Assembly: GCA_002751075.1 (NCBI GenBank)
Contig: NAOQ01000101.1
Coordinates: 23,683 to 61,874, forward strand
Source: Ichthyophonus hoferi
Lineage: Eukaryota; Opisthokonta; Ichthyosporea; Ichthyophonida; Ichthyophonidae
Reading direction: 5' to 3'
DNA length: 38,192 nt
Shown here: piece by piece, positions 1-11,373 of the stretch
Layout of the letters: each line of letters opens with the position of its first letter
Numbering within the stretch: the stretch's first letter is position 1
Notes under the pieces: generated by a model
The model's input: the letters and a program-made list of their open reading frames with translations, nothing else
Told to the model about the DNA's origin: nothing
Database searches by the model: none
Program-made: the position numbers and the translations under genes

Positions 1-34
1 CAGGAGATTGCAGGTTCGAGTCCTGCCGCGGTCG
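1..34 (+). tRNA. tRNA 3' end, probably tRNA-Arg (partial)
   Basis: The window opens inside a tRNA gene. Positions 10-14 (GCAGG) and 22-26 (CCTGC) form a perfect five-pair T stem around a canonical TTCGAGT loop at 15-21. Positions 27-33 (CGCGGTC) are the 3' acceptor strand and G34 the discriminator base. A TTTT run at 39-42 is a good Pol III terminator. The first bases fit the end of an anticodon stem followed by a variable loop. The acceptor strand implies a 5' strand GACCGCG, which with the AGATTG variable region recalls animal tRNA-Arg. The anticodon lies outside the window, so the isotype is inferred and not seen. Confidence 0.85.
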
Positions 35-1240
35 GATGTTTTGTCTTATTTAAGACTAAATCTGTTAACTGTGTTTTTTTTCTTTTTTTTTTCACAATAA
101 CCATTATATATCGTAGATAAATGAATTGTTTTATGTGTCCATAAATCAGTGTAAATAATAACGTCTCTTCTACCACTATATGCAATATAAGCAAAATAAA
201 TGGTTATAATTTTCTTAATAATTACTACTGGCTTCCAAAGTATTCTATATATAACTGGTATATTTAGAAAATATAAAGAGGCTCTGCCTGAGACAGATTG
301 GGGACTCTTGATTCTATAGTGGTACTGAATAAAGGCTATACAGTTTTTATCTTAAATTTTCTACTTGCAATAATTGGCTGCCACCCTGAACATGGATGAA
401 ATAATTACTACACAGGCCAAAATTGATCATGAAACCCCTGCTGTGATTCTTATTACATCATGCAATCTCGCGATTTCCAAGGTTCCTACAATTCCTGAGT
501 ACCAACTACAACAAGGACAATGACATATGGTGCACTAGCATAACTCATACAGTATTTTGTTTAAATATGCATATGCACACATATATATATATTACGATAA
601 CATTAACATTTCTATATCTTATTAAGTTAACAAATAATGGCGTTGTCAATAACTTTATTATAAATAACCTTATCAATAGAAACATCATAAAGTATTAGTA
701 TATCACTATTAACAAGGAAATTTGTTGCAATGGCTATTTTTGATTGAGAATCGTGATACCATGTCTCTCAAGGTCCCTATGATTCTAGAGTGCCAAGAGC
801 TCCGGAATCCATAACTTAGTATTCCAGAATAATATATATTATAACTATTATTTACATCTATATATCATCAGTGTATATTGCACTTTTATACATACGGACA
901 AGTCAATAGGTAAGCATATTAACTTAATGATTTTATTATTAATATAATAATCAGTAAAAATGGAGTATACCAGTGCACCACTATATGATCAATGAATATA
1001 GACCAAAATCAATCAAGGGCGTTGGATGATATAGAAAATTATGGTAATTTCAGAGATTTGTTTACAGGCTTTGTGGCTGCCAATTGAATGTTGCCTAATA
1101 AGATTATATATATATATTATGATATTGTTTAGCAAATAATAAATGAATGCCAAGTTTTGAGAGTCACGAACGCAATCGTATTTGACTATAACGGCAGTGT
1201 ACATGTAGCCAGGCATGCGGGGTTGCCGTATATACCTGGG
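35..1240. other. non-coding, no recognised gene
   Basis: AT-rich sequence with no long open frame that looks like protein. A 67-codon minus-strand frame at 1013-1216 has no recognisable motif and AT-driven composition. Short TA runs occur near 580-590 and 1108-1120. Nothing else can be supported here. Confidence 0.6.
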
Positions 1241-1653
1241 TGTGCTGGGGGCCGCATATGTGTGAGCAGCCAGGCCCCTTATTGGTTATTGCGGTTTACA
1301 TTCATACTATGTCTTATTTTATCTTGATAATCCAATAATCCAATACTAATATTTTCTTTCCTAGACTTCTTCTTTAGCTAGCTATCTCATTGGTGTAACT
1401 GCTTACATACTGTATTGAATCAGGTTAGTTTTAAAAATTGCACCAATGAGATAAAAGTGTTGTCATATGGTTGATATTATTGGCCATAAGTTTATTATTG
1501 GCCATAGTATATAATAATACAACAATCTATCAGGTTGAAAAATATTATGCGACCAAATCATTATGCAACTGACTAATCTTGAGCCACGATCATTAATCTA
1601 TCTAGGCTTCGATCGAACCTACTATGCATCTGTGGTTAATAATCTTGTAACAC
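1241..1653 (+). repeat. direct repeat, copy A (with internal insertion)
   Basis: This copy is clearly related to 1761-2073. Both begin TGT(G/A)CTGGGGGCCGCATATG, and both share blocks such as TTGGTGTAAC, ATCAGGTTGAAAAATATTATG, TTGAGCCACGA and CTGTGGTTA, ending at AATCTTGTAACAC. Copy A is about 100 bp longer because roughly 1428-1525 has no counterpart in copy B. The family is not recognised and no coding capacity is seen. The spacing of about 107 bp fits a local duplication or two neighbouring insertions of one short element. Confidence 0.85.
1383..1453. repeat. 13-bp perfect inverted repeat (fold-back)
   Basis: TATCTCATTGGTG at 1383-1395 is exactly the reverse complement of CACCAATGAGATA at 1441-1453, separated by 45 bp. 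The right arm lies in the segment unique to copy A of the surrounding direct repeat. The pair could be the ends of a small fold-back insertion or a local inverted duplication. Confidence 0.75.
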
Positions 1654-1760
1654 TCTCATTGGCAGGAATGATAGAGAAAAGAAAAAGAAAGACCATTACC
1701 ACATTGAAGCGTTCGTACTGATGTTTTCACAGATGTAGTCCAGAGAATTTATCGCCCAAG

Positions 1761-2073
1761 TGTACTGGGGGCCGCATATGTGTGAGCGGCTAGGGCCTTT
1801 ATTAGCTATTGCGATTTGCATTCATACTCATATTTTATCTTGTTAATCCAATACCAATATCTCCTTCCTAAAATGGCGTCTTTGGCTAGCTACCTTATTG
1901 GTGTAACAGCTCACATATCATGTATTGACAAATCAATTTATCAGGTTGAAAAATATTATGCAATTAAATCATTATGCAACTAATTAAACTTGAGCCACGA
2001 ACATTGTTCTACTTATTATCTGGGCTTCAATTGTACCTACCTATTCATCTGTGGTTAGCAATCTTGTAACACA
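1761..2073 (+). repeat. direct repeat, copy B (without insertion)
   Basis: Second and shorter copy of the unit at 1241-1653, same orientation, with the same start and end blocks. Substitutions and small indels are scattered throughout, so the duplication is not recent. It lacks the about 100-bp insertion and the right arm of the inverted repeat seen in copy A. Confidence 0.85.
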
Positions 2074-4320
2074 TAATATAGTACATGGAAACCTCGGTTA
2101 TATATTATGTAAAGTTTAAATGCCTGGCCTCTCATTCATTACAAGTATAAAATAAAACTAGCTATACTAGTATGCTTCATGATTCTAAACACAGTAATGA
2201 TTAGAGACAACAAAATACTTAAATAAACAATATGATTAGCTCACTCCTGATCAGAAAGCAACTAACATTCTTGTTTCAATGGTATTTCAACTTTGGCTAA
2301 TTAATTATTTCCCAGGAATGTATGAAGGAACAGAAACAAGTATTCAGATATATCCATTTGGATTGAGCCTTCATTTCAGACTAAGCTGAAATTGCCAATG
2401 AAGATAAAGTTTCTTCTACCTAGATTCTATTGAGTCCGAACATAATACGCATTTAAATCCCAACAAGGTTCTGATCATCAACCTCAAAACTACAGAAACC
2501 CACCCATACAGAAACAAGAGATATTTAAACTACTTCAGAAAAAGACTTGACTTTTGGCTATACCTCATGAACTCAAAGTAGGAATTTGACTTCAAATTGC
2601 AGTAAAATTGAACCTGAATCAATAAGGAGTAAAAGATAGTGTATAGTGTAAAATGAGATTTGATATATTCATATTCAGTGAAGACTCTTGGCAACTTTAG
2701 CTGCTTCGGTATAAAAAAACGTTAGCTATGCGAGTGTTCTTTGCAGTTTGAAACATGCAAATTATTGGAAAACATCAACCGCCAAATTAACCAGCCAGAA
2801 GTATCAAAATTAAGTAAACCAAATCTATTTGGCATGCAACCAATCAGCGTTAACAATAATCAACTTTTAATAATTATTGAAAGTCATTGCTTCGTTTAAG
2901 TTTTAAAATATTAGTCTGGTAATAATTAAATGCTTTTATTGCTTTAAGGATTGTATGCAATCTTTTAGCGTGATGATTCTCCACCTTTATTATTTGTGTG
3001 ACCTCCTTTTTATCTACGCAACTGCGTTGATTAAAAAAGGTTCCCCAGCATGTCCATCAATGATACCGATAACAAGGCAATTAATGAGAGCCACTAAATT
3101 TCCTATTCTCAATGAATTGATTCACTGTTCTCATGACTTAAGTGATGAGCACATTATTCAATTAGCTCATTGGACAAATGCTGGTTTTATATTTATCAAC
3201 TAATACAATTCCCTGAGTTAATGATAATATGCTATAGATTATTTACTCGACCAGTTATTTGCATATTTGTTACCCGAATCTCGGATAAGTCTATGTATCA
3301 GTTGGAATTGCTACTAATAATTCCAAAAGAGTAAGGGTAGAAATAGGTTCAATTGAAGACAATATGCTTACAATTAAAAAAATCAAATGTTTTTTTTAAA
3401 TAAATAAATAATTCTCATACAACCAAGTAAGTCTTGACCCTATGAATCACTCCACCACAGCTGATTCATCGATCTGGGTCAGATTCAGTTTCCAATACAT
3501 TATTACAAGGTTATTCGCATTATACTCACCATAATAACAAAATTCTATAGGCACATCAGACTTCTACTAGAGAGTGGAACCGACATGAACATAGTCATCA
3601 CCAATAAGGAGACAGTCATCACAGGCACTATTGACATCCTCCAAGAGAGTACCAATCAGACCACTGATTAGAAAATGTTATAACACCCTGCATTATTTGA
3701 TTACCAAATCACAATGCAATAGAAGCTAAATAAACTGTTATAACAGAAAATATTAATACACGTTAACACGTAACATAATATAATGGTGTCACAAGTAATA
3801 AGTTTCTAGTAGGTTATATTGTAAATTAGTTATGCCAACTTGTTGGAAAATGTAATCCATTCATACTACACAAGCAAATGTGTTATGTTAGGCATCCATA
3901 AAGGAGAAGTTGAGGAAAGGACTTAGTTTGCATGTGTATTTTAGGCACAATATGAGAGTGGAAAGCTCACTATAATGGGTTTCAATTTATTATGTAATGG
4001 TAAGGTACTTGTTAAGAAACCCTACAGACTTAGTGTTTATTAAGCACTGGGGACCTCTGTTTCATTTACGGCTATTACAGTTATAGGAGCCTAGAGGTCC
4101 TATTTTTATCTAGTAGTATATATCTATATTATATTTATCCCAGCATAGGTTCCTACCGTTGTAAGAGTCCTAAACTGACAATGGTATTAAGCCTTTTTGA
4201 ATAATCCGCCAAAACTGTCCAGTTTAATTGGGAAAGATAATTCTCGCCCATCCGCAAAATATCCTGCAATCTACAAATATATCACATCATAATGCCACTT
4301 CCTACTATATCCTACATAGT
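2074..4320. other. intergenic, no recognised gene
   Basis: AT-rich sequence with scattered CCAAT/ATTGG pentamers. The longest plus-strand frame (2955-3203, 82 codons) has no family resemblance and no visible splice partners. No tRNA-like fold or clear transposon end was found. The last few hundred bases are presumably the upstream region of the KNOP1-like gene. Confidence 0.5.
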
Positions 4321-4323
4321 TTG

Positions 4324-4335
4324 CACGTGCACGTG
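4324..4335. promoter_or_regulatory. tandem CACGTG E-boxes upstream of KNOP1-like gene
   Basis: Two CACGTG palindromes abut exactly (4324-4329 and 4330-4335), 120 bp before the start codon of the lysine-rich nucleolar protein gene. CACGTG is the canonical site for Myc/Max-type bHLH-zipper factors, which in animals drive many nucleolar and ribosome-biogenesis genes. The doubled site is directly visible. The regulatory role is inference from position and gene class. Confidence 0.5.
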
Positions 4336-4454
4336 TGATGGTATGAGCCACCGCTTTGATTATCGTAAAAATTATTACGTTATGTCGTTATTGTTCAAAT
4401 AAGCAAACAATAGTGAGTGAATAGCTCACATATTGTACAGTGTAATAAAGAAAA

Positions 4455-5441
4455 ATGGCAAAGAAATCTAAAGATACTAGTAGCGAGAGCGAGATCGAGA
4501 ACGATTCAGAGCTAGATACTGTTGATACTCCTACCACTAGAGATAAGGTTAAGGGGAAAAAAAGAAAGGGAGAGGAGAAAGAAGAGAAAGTAAGGTCTAA
4601 AAAGTCTAAAAAGGAAAGGAACATGGATTCTGATGATAGTGATGACGGTGAGAAGAAGAAGAAGAAGAAAAAGACAAAGAAAGAAAATTTAGAAGAGAAA
4701 GAAGAGAAGAAGGAAAAGAAGTTTACAAAGAAAAGTAAAAAGGAACAGGATGATAGTGAGGAAGAAGTAAAAGAAAAGAAAAAGAAAAAAGTGATAACAA
4801 CGGAGGAGAGTTCTAGTGAGGAGGAGGAGAAAGAGGTGAAGAAAGAAAAGAAAGATAAGAAGAAGAAGGAGAAGAAGGAGAAGAAGGATGTGAGCGTAGA
4901 CAAGGTAAAGAAAACATCAAAAAGGAAGTCAAAAGTTATAGATAATAGTGAAAGTGACGATGAGGACGAAAAGAAGAAAGACAAAAAGAAAAGCAAGAAA
5001 AGGAAAGTAGAGGAAAGTTCGGAGGAGGAAGAGGAGGTTAAGCACAAGAAAAAGAAAAAGAAAAATAAGAAGGGAGACAAAGAGGTTGACGCCAAACCAA
5101 AAGATAAGACAAAAAAAATTAAAAAAGTGGAAAGCGAAGGGAAATCCGCCCCCGTTGTTGAGGCCCATTACAACGCCTGGGAGAATAGCACATTCGAAAC
5201 GGAAGCACGCAAACAAAAATTCCTTGCCTTACTAGGTATGAAAAAACCCCAAGCAGAAGGCCAGGCGAAGAAGGGATTATTTGGGTCACTGGGCACCTTG
5301 GCTAACAAGCCTAGGCCTGTAGGACCCACTGCCATTGATAGACAGGTAGCCAGGATTATTGAACATGACCTAGAAAAACAATTTGAAGGAGCTCTCTATC
5401 ATAAAGCTCATGATAAGAGAGGCGGACTGGGCTTCTCGTAA
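4455..5441 (+). CDS. KNOP1: KNOP1-like lysine-rich nucleolar protein with SMAP-type C-terminus
   Basis: Single-exon gene of 328 aa. Residues 1 to about 230 are almost entirely Lys, Glu, Asp and Ser, with repeated KKKKK runs and SSEEEEE or DSDD clusters. These look like nucleolar localisation signals and CK2-type acidic serine sites. Residues 230-328 are different: a WENSTFETEARKQKFLALLG block, then IDRQVARIIEHDLEKQFEGA and a terminal RGGLGFS. This matches the C-terminal domain of vertebrate KNOP1, which has W..A.F.....KLKFL.LMGG and a late GLGF motif, and more loosely the small acidic protein (SMAP) domain. KNOP1 is a nucleolar protein of poorly defined function. The start ATG has a good context (AAAAATGG). 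An AATAAA at 5495-5500 lies 54 bp past the stop, so the gene is short and self-contained. Human KNOP1 is longer and multi-exonic. The intronless state here could be ancestral loss or an old retrocopy, and the frame is intact. Confidence 0.82.
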   Translation: MAKKSKDTSSESEIENDSELDTVDTPTTRDKVKGKKRKGEEKEEKVRSKKSKKERNMDSDDSDDGEKKKKKKKTKKENLEEKEEKKEKKFTKKSKKEQDDSEEEVKEKKKKKVITTEESSSEEEEKEVKKEKKDKKKKEKKEKKDVSVDKVKKTSKRKSKVIDNSESDDEDEKKKDKKKSKKRKVEESSEEEEEVKHKKKKKKNKKGDKEVDAKPKDKTKKIKKVESEGKSAPVVEAHYNAWENSTFETEARKQKFLALLGMKKPQAEGQAKKGLFGSLGTLANKPRPVGPTAIDRQVARIIEHDLEKQFEGALYHKAHDKRGGLGFS

Positions 5442-5494
5442 GATCCTGATCATATGTATATGTTTGCTAAAGGGCTCAAGTAATAATATATAAT

Positions 5495-5500
5495 AATAAA
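5495..5500 (+). terminator. polyA signal AATAAA for KNOP1-like gene
   Basis: Canonical AATAAA hexamer 54 bp downstream of the stop codon, in an otherwise TA-rich stretch. Position and orientation fit 3'-end formation. Chance occurrence is quite possible in such AT-rich DNA. Confidence 0.5.
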
Positions 5501-8500
5501 TTTGGAGGTATTGATATAAGTACATACATATCCCTATGGTAAATACATACTTTTTATGTTTAGAATCTGTTTTTTTTATTATGAGGGTATAATCCTTTTA
5601 GAGTCAATCAAGTATGATTTTTTTCCCATTGAGAACTGTTATAATTTGTATCTTATTGAAATTCTAGACAACAAACTGAAAAAGGTATACTTTAGAGAAA
5701 TGATGAATGATTAGTTACCAATACCGTTAATAATAAATAATGAAGCTTTAAAGAGTGTATATTTTGCTAATTTTCTTATTTGGGCAGTTTAACCAAACCA
5801 GCCATTGCTGTTGGAAATAAGCAGAGACACGATCCGTCCCCGTGACGTACATCCATTTATAATTCGGGGGTGTTTAAAAGTGCATCCTTCTATATGTTAA
5901 CTAAATTATACTTAATATTGATTAAGACCAGATAATAAATAAATAAAATATATGCGAATACAAATAATTAAGGAATCATTGTAACGTATTACACATGTTC
6001 CAACAATGACCAGCAAGCTTTATCATTTGAATGATAAAAGGTATCCAAACAGTAAAACCAATACAATGTCAATTCAATACATTGGAGTTCTTTGCATTAA
6101 TATGACTATTTTATTTTTAATAACAGTATTATTATTATTATTTTCCCAATTTTCCTTTTAGAGAAACAGGATTATAATTAATGCAGTCCACTAAAATCCA
6201 GAAATGGCATAATGTGTAAACTGTTATATATAGCTCTTGGTTTTCTATAATCCCGTATTCTATGCCTGCATTATTAATCGAGCAATCCATCCATTTATTA
6301 TTGATCGATTTAGATGTATATTGATTAGAAGTTTGGCATGCACTTAGTCAAGCAATATTTGACTCACTGATATATTTCATATATTAATAATACTAAGCAT
6401 GGTATTGCATTATAAATACATGTCACACAATTATCCGGGCCAAGTATATCAGAATTGCTGAGAGATAAGCTATATTAAGGATCATAATGAATATAATTAT
6501 TTTGAATGTATATTTAATTCATGATAAGTAATAATATTTCGTACTTAAAGGGTTTATTGGTTAGACAAGGTCTTTAGACCCAAATCTACAGATTGCAACT
6601 TCCTTCTACTGGATAGAGATAACAGCGATAAATTGCCTTGGTTCGAGCTCATTCAGGCTATCACCAGCCAATCATAATTTTACCAGTGGTAAGTGGGAAA
6701 CGAATGACCGTGTAACGTAGTTAGGCATAATGCAAAGCTGTATAAACATGCATGAACAGAGTATTATTAGATGCCAACTCAACCGTCGGGCCTATCCACT
6801 GGAGATTTCACTAGTGACCATTTTAAACAATAGATATATGTACGAGGCTATTAAATTCTTAGGTAAGTATTATTCTATAAGATGGACAACACAGTGCTCA
6901 GTGCAGTGATGTTGTCAGACGAAGTATTGTACAAATTAGAATGAAGGAACTGGGCTTCTCCTTTAGTTGCTATCACAAAAAAATAAAAATAGAAAGCAGT
7001 GTTTAAATAATATTACGGAAAGGGTGAGATACATTGGAAGTTTATAAATTCACTAGGACCTAGAGTTCAAGTTTACCGGATAAATAATTCTGTATAATTC
7101 CGGTTATTTTGGTATCAATTAACGACAAAAAAATATTCAACGTCTTAAATTAAAATAGCCCCTCAACTCAATTCTGCGAACTGCTTATTTAAGATGAATA
7201 CCTTTATCTATATGGAATACAGTAGCATGAATTTTAACATATGATTTCCATTGGTAGTAGGAAAAATTTACTCATATTCAGAAGATTAACCAATGAACAA
7301 AGCTGACATGTTCTTTTACTAAATAGTGTCTTGGTGTCTAAGGTAGGGGGGCGCCATGCTAAGGCCGAATTTACAAGCTTTAAATTCAGCTCTATAAACC
7401 CCCCCCAACTAATATGGGATGCTTTTGGTAGAGGCCGTGTGCTCTCCGCCATCCAATCTGTCCACTAGGATATAACTATTTTATATGGTATTTTGTATAA
7501 ATGATTATTAACCAATATATAATTGATATTAATGTTTACAATAAATAGACTTTCTGTAAATTTACTATCCCGTACATAAAATTAATTGTGGTTAATGTTC
7601 AGGATTTTTACAAAGAGTTCGGGTTATTTAAACTTTGTATAGAAATTAAGTTATTTTGCCCAAGTCACAAAAGTACTGCTCAAACAAAGACGATCTATAC
7701 GTGAAATAAGGAGTAACAGTCCAGCCCTCTTATTCAACCCGAAATCAAAAATTGCCGTTTGAGCTTAATTAATCGACTAAAAGCAATTTGTGGCGTGCCT
7801 ACTATGACTAAATTTCATACACAGTTGAATTTTTATGCGCAATTTTGCATAAAGCATTTTCTTATCAATCTTAATCAATTTTTGATTAAATTGAAATCAA
7901 CCAAAATCCTTGCCCCCGACACTCGCGTTGCTCACGTGCGCGGATTCTATTGCCGATCCACATGAAGTTAGGGTTAGGAGAGAAATGTGATATGGGTTTT
8001 GTGCCAGTAGCAAAAGATCATTATTAAATGTTATAGTTATTTCAAGTTTAAATTGCAAGGTCAGTGTTTGAGAGTTAAGTTCTGAATATTTTCACATATT
8101 AATATTACGTCCATAACCGGGTTGTCCCTTATAACGAGTAGTGTATGCAATCTGAAATTGAAGGTTTCCCATGCTTATCGGCGTATGGGGATTAAATGAA
8201 AGATTAAAGGGATTTGGTTCGGTATTTGATTACTTTCTGCTCCAGGCGAAATTAGAGCGTCTTTGTTCAATACAAAATTGCATTGGTGGTTGTTTATCTT
8301 TTATTTCTTGATTTGATAGCTAACTCACTTACACAATGATATTTACAATTAGATCCATACATCTCAATAGCTCCAATTCTACTGTAAACCAGGTGTATAA
8401 TTGGTGGAATTAAAAATATTTTAGAAATAAATCATGCGCTGAGGGAACCGTTATATCACACGAAGTAGAGCCCTAGCATTATATTTTGAAGAACTGTGAT

Positions 8501-10563
8501 TTAAATAAATCGACACATTCATCTTTAGGTATTGCGGATTGTATGTTGAATTGTCTAAAAATAGATTTTAATGCTCTACTCAGATGGATTATATAAAACC
8601 ACAGCCACAACATGCAAAAATGATTTTCACGTGCCTATGTTTTTGTTATTTGAGCACTGGCAAGCCCAATCATCGGGAATATTTAATTCTTGCCCTCGAC
8701 CAGTTACTTGCCTGTAGGGAAACATGCCGAACTCCATTTTATCCTATTATATGCCGTAATACTTTAAATGCCAAAGAAAGGGGAATGTTAATAAAAAAAT
8801 AGCATTATTTCGTATTTGGTATGTTATGTTATTAAAAATGATAGAAACCAAGTATGCCCACTTTGCATTTTTCATATTCTATTTAAAGTTTGGCTTACTG
8901 GATTGTTTTGATAACATTTTATTTGATACACCGGGGTTGTTCCAGTAGGATGTCAAAATAATAAAATTTGTTGTAGTTGCTATACATGTATGCATGCATC
9001 CAATCGATTTCCGGTATACAGTCTCATACAGCCAATTGCCATTTTGAAAGCTATGTTTTGTTTATTACTCTTCAATTATATTATCAACCATGTATTTACT
9101 AATATGGTAAACAAAATCTGTGACTATCCTTGTATCCCGGGCCGAAGCAGCTACCTCTATATATGCGAATATATGCATATATATCCCATTATATTTCATA
9201 TCATTATAAGTAAATACTACATTATTGTTTTATAAATATATATGGATCTCTAATTGATTTGTATATATACATATTGTGGGTTTGTAATTGTTAAGGATTA
9301 TATATTATAAGCTGATGCAATCTGTACGCATATATATGAATACTAAGATCATAATAATAAGCCGACTAAGGCATAATAGCCATTAAAGGCATTGTGGGTA
9401 GACGAGTTCTAACTGATTGGATCGGCGACGTCCAAAATAAACATGTGGGGAAAACCTAGCGTTTTGTTTTTTGCTTGAAAAATGCAAATATATTTTCCAA
9501 GTTTTAATTTGTGTTATTTTACAAAATTAACCTTGATGAGTCTTGCATAAGTTGTTATTGAGTACAAATTGTGGTTAACAAAATTATATTTCAATTGAAT
9601 AAGACTCAATAATATTTTGCAAGCTGCGCATTTTATACAATGTACTTACTATAAGCTTTGTTATTACAGAAGTTTTGTAAATTATTTTTGACACCAAACT
9701 TACTAAAATTCCTCATATAATGCAGCAAACAACCTTGTTTGGTAAGAATTTAGATGTAGATGTAATATAGTATTTTGATTAATGCAATTTGTCGTTCTAT
9801 TAAATTTCGGCTATTGAACCCCCACCTAGTTAAAATATCTATTTGACGAACGACCTTGGGGACTTTCCAATCATGTAACAGACAATCCTGGTGTGACTCA
9901 AACTCTAAATTACGGTGAAGCAATTCTCTTCCGTTTGGACATTATGATACGCTAATGACTTAGTAGTATCTATGCGTCTATGCACTGGCTGCAAATAAAA
10001 TCTTAAAATATTTGCAATAGCGATTAGAGGGCTTCTCGGCCTGCCCTGAAGCCACTCGAATCTACCACAAATTACTATAATCGGGACCTAATATTGGTTC
10101 GAGATAAAACAGCACCATCTACATAATAACTCCAATTATTTCTGTTTTTTATAAAATACTGCGCTATCCTCGGCGTTGATATTTCTATGCATTCTATTTA
10201 TATAAGATATTGATTTATTGCTAATTTCATGTTATTGTTGTCTGCCCACAACAGATGATAACACATATATTACACCACAACTACTTTCTCATTACGTTCT
10301 TAATCGAAATCGGTGATAAAAATAGAAAAATAGAGAAACAAATGACATTTCTCAAGTGGCTAGGAGTCTAGGGGAGTCTATGGGGAAACGATATAAACAA
10401 GTATATTAAGCCTCACAAACATCGAATTGTCGAGTTAGTGTTAGTTATTGCTTATTGTTGCGTATTTTTGTTTTATTTTTGTTTTTTTCTATAAATAAGA
10501 ATTGTACATCTATATTAAATTATCAAGGTAGATTAAATCAATTGAAGGCTTCATTTCCGGAAG
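5501..10563. other. 5-kb intergenic region without recognised gene
   Basis: The sequence was examined on both strands. Several frames of 68-82 codons exist (plus strand 7759-7965, 8584-8802 and 8990-9235; minus strand 7234-7452). None shows a recognisable domain, convincing splice-site partners or a coding-like composition over its full length. The minus-strand frame at 7234-7452 opens well (MAESTRPLPKASHIS) but deteriorates. A nine-C run lies near 7400. The last 200-300 bases are the likely promoter and 5' UTR of the syntenin-like gene. Confidence 0.5.
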
Positions 10564-11373
10564 ATGTTTGCAATTAATGACCATTGCAATAGTGTTACCT
10601 CTACCTTTAGTATTAAGGAGGCTAGCCACACTGAAAGTTTGATATTAGCAATGACAAATTTAGATCCGTCCCCAGAAATAGGCGGTGGCTTTGGCGGTGC
10701 AGACAACTTGAATTATGAATCCTTTATGTCAAGCGAAAATGCACTTACAGCAGATGCACAGACTACATGCAGAGAGCCTATGTACACCCGTCGTAGTCTT
10801 CATATCAAGAAAAAGGCAGGCCACGACCTAGGAATTAGCTTGTGTCGTTTTGGTGGCTCCATATTCGTGGCTGATGTATACGAGGGTACTACTGCGTGGT
10901 ATTGCGGGCTACAGATTGGCGATAAAATAGAGTCGGTTAATAACGTTGTTATACCTATGAAGTTTTCTACGAGCGATTTACTAGCGACTATGCGCAAGTC
11001 TGCCGAACTTGTTATAACAATACAGGACTCACCTTTGGTTGTTAGGTGTGAAGTAAGAGCTAAAAATAATTGCTTCTCACGAATTAGCTCGTCAAAGAAG
11101 ATTATTAATCTGGGATTTGAGATTAATAACGGGCAGAAAGTAAAGCCGGGGCAGATAATAGGGAAGAATACCATAGTGTGCGTCAATGGCCTATGGGTAT
11201 TAGGCAATTCGGATGAAAGTATAATGAGTATGATCTCCAAGACTGCTATGACTCAGGGCAAGGTTAAAATCACCAGTATGCCTTCTTCCTTCGCACAGAA
11301 AGTGGCTTTGTGTATTAGACGTAGGCCGAGGGCATTCTCTCTTAAGTCTAGACCAGAGTTGTTTATTTATTAA
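10564..11373 (+). CDS. syntenin-like tandem PDZ protein
   Basis: Uninterrupted 269-aa frame with the syntenin plan: a disordered N-terminal arm, two back-to-back PDZ domains and a short basic tail. PDZ1 spans about residues 77-154, with carboxylate-binding loop DLGI at 88-91 and GLQIGDKIESVNN at 115-127 matching syntenin GLRFGDQVLQING. It ends ELVITIQDSP, like syntenin KITMTIRDRP. PDZ2 spans about 160-240, with loop NLGF at 182-185 and NTIVCVNGLWVLG at 202-214 matching NICEINGQNVIG. It closes VKITSMPSSFAQKV, matching VTITIMPAFIFEHI. Syntenin is a cytosolic adaptor that binds syndecan tails, PIP2 and ALIX in endosome and exosome traffic. The N-arm here is Gly- and Ser-rich and shows no LYPxL motif, so ALIX binding is doubtful. 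There is no intron, unlike vertebrate SDCBP, so an old retrocopy or intron loss is possible. The frame is intact. Other start ATGs exist at residues 30 and 55. Orthology to SDCBP, as against a lineage-specific paralogue, cannot be settled by eye. Confidence 0.85.
   Translation: MFAINDHCNSVTSTFSIKEASHTESLILAMTNLDPSPEIGGGFGGADNLNYESFMSSENALTADAQTTCREPMYTRRSLHIKKKAGHDLGISLCRFGGSIFVADVYEGTTAWYCGLQIGDKIESVNNVVIPMKFSTSDLLATMRKSAELVITIQDSPLVVRCEVRAKNNCFSRISSSKKIINLGFEINNGQKVKPGQIIGKNTIVCVNGLWVLGNSDESIMSMISKTAMTQGKVKITSMPSSFAQKVALCIRRRPRAFSLKSRPELFIY

Noticed and set aside
4388-5216. Long minus-strand Ser/Phe-rich frames
   Set aside because: Antisense of the Lys/Glu-rich KNOP1-like gene. Composition is fully explained by the purine-rich sense strand.
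7234-7452. Minus-strand frame starting MAESTRPLPKASHIS
   Set aside because: Good-looking start, but no family, no donor with a matching partner exon, and the second half is AT-driven.
10800-11240. 146-codon minus-strand frame
   Set aside because: Antisense of the PDZ-coding region, which has clear family similarity on the plus strand.
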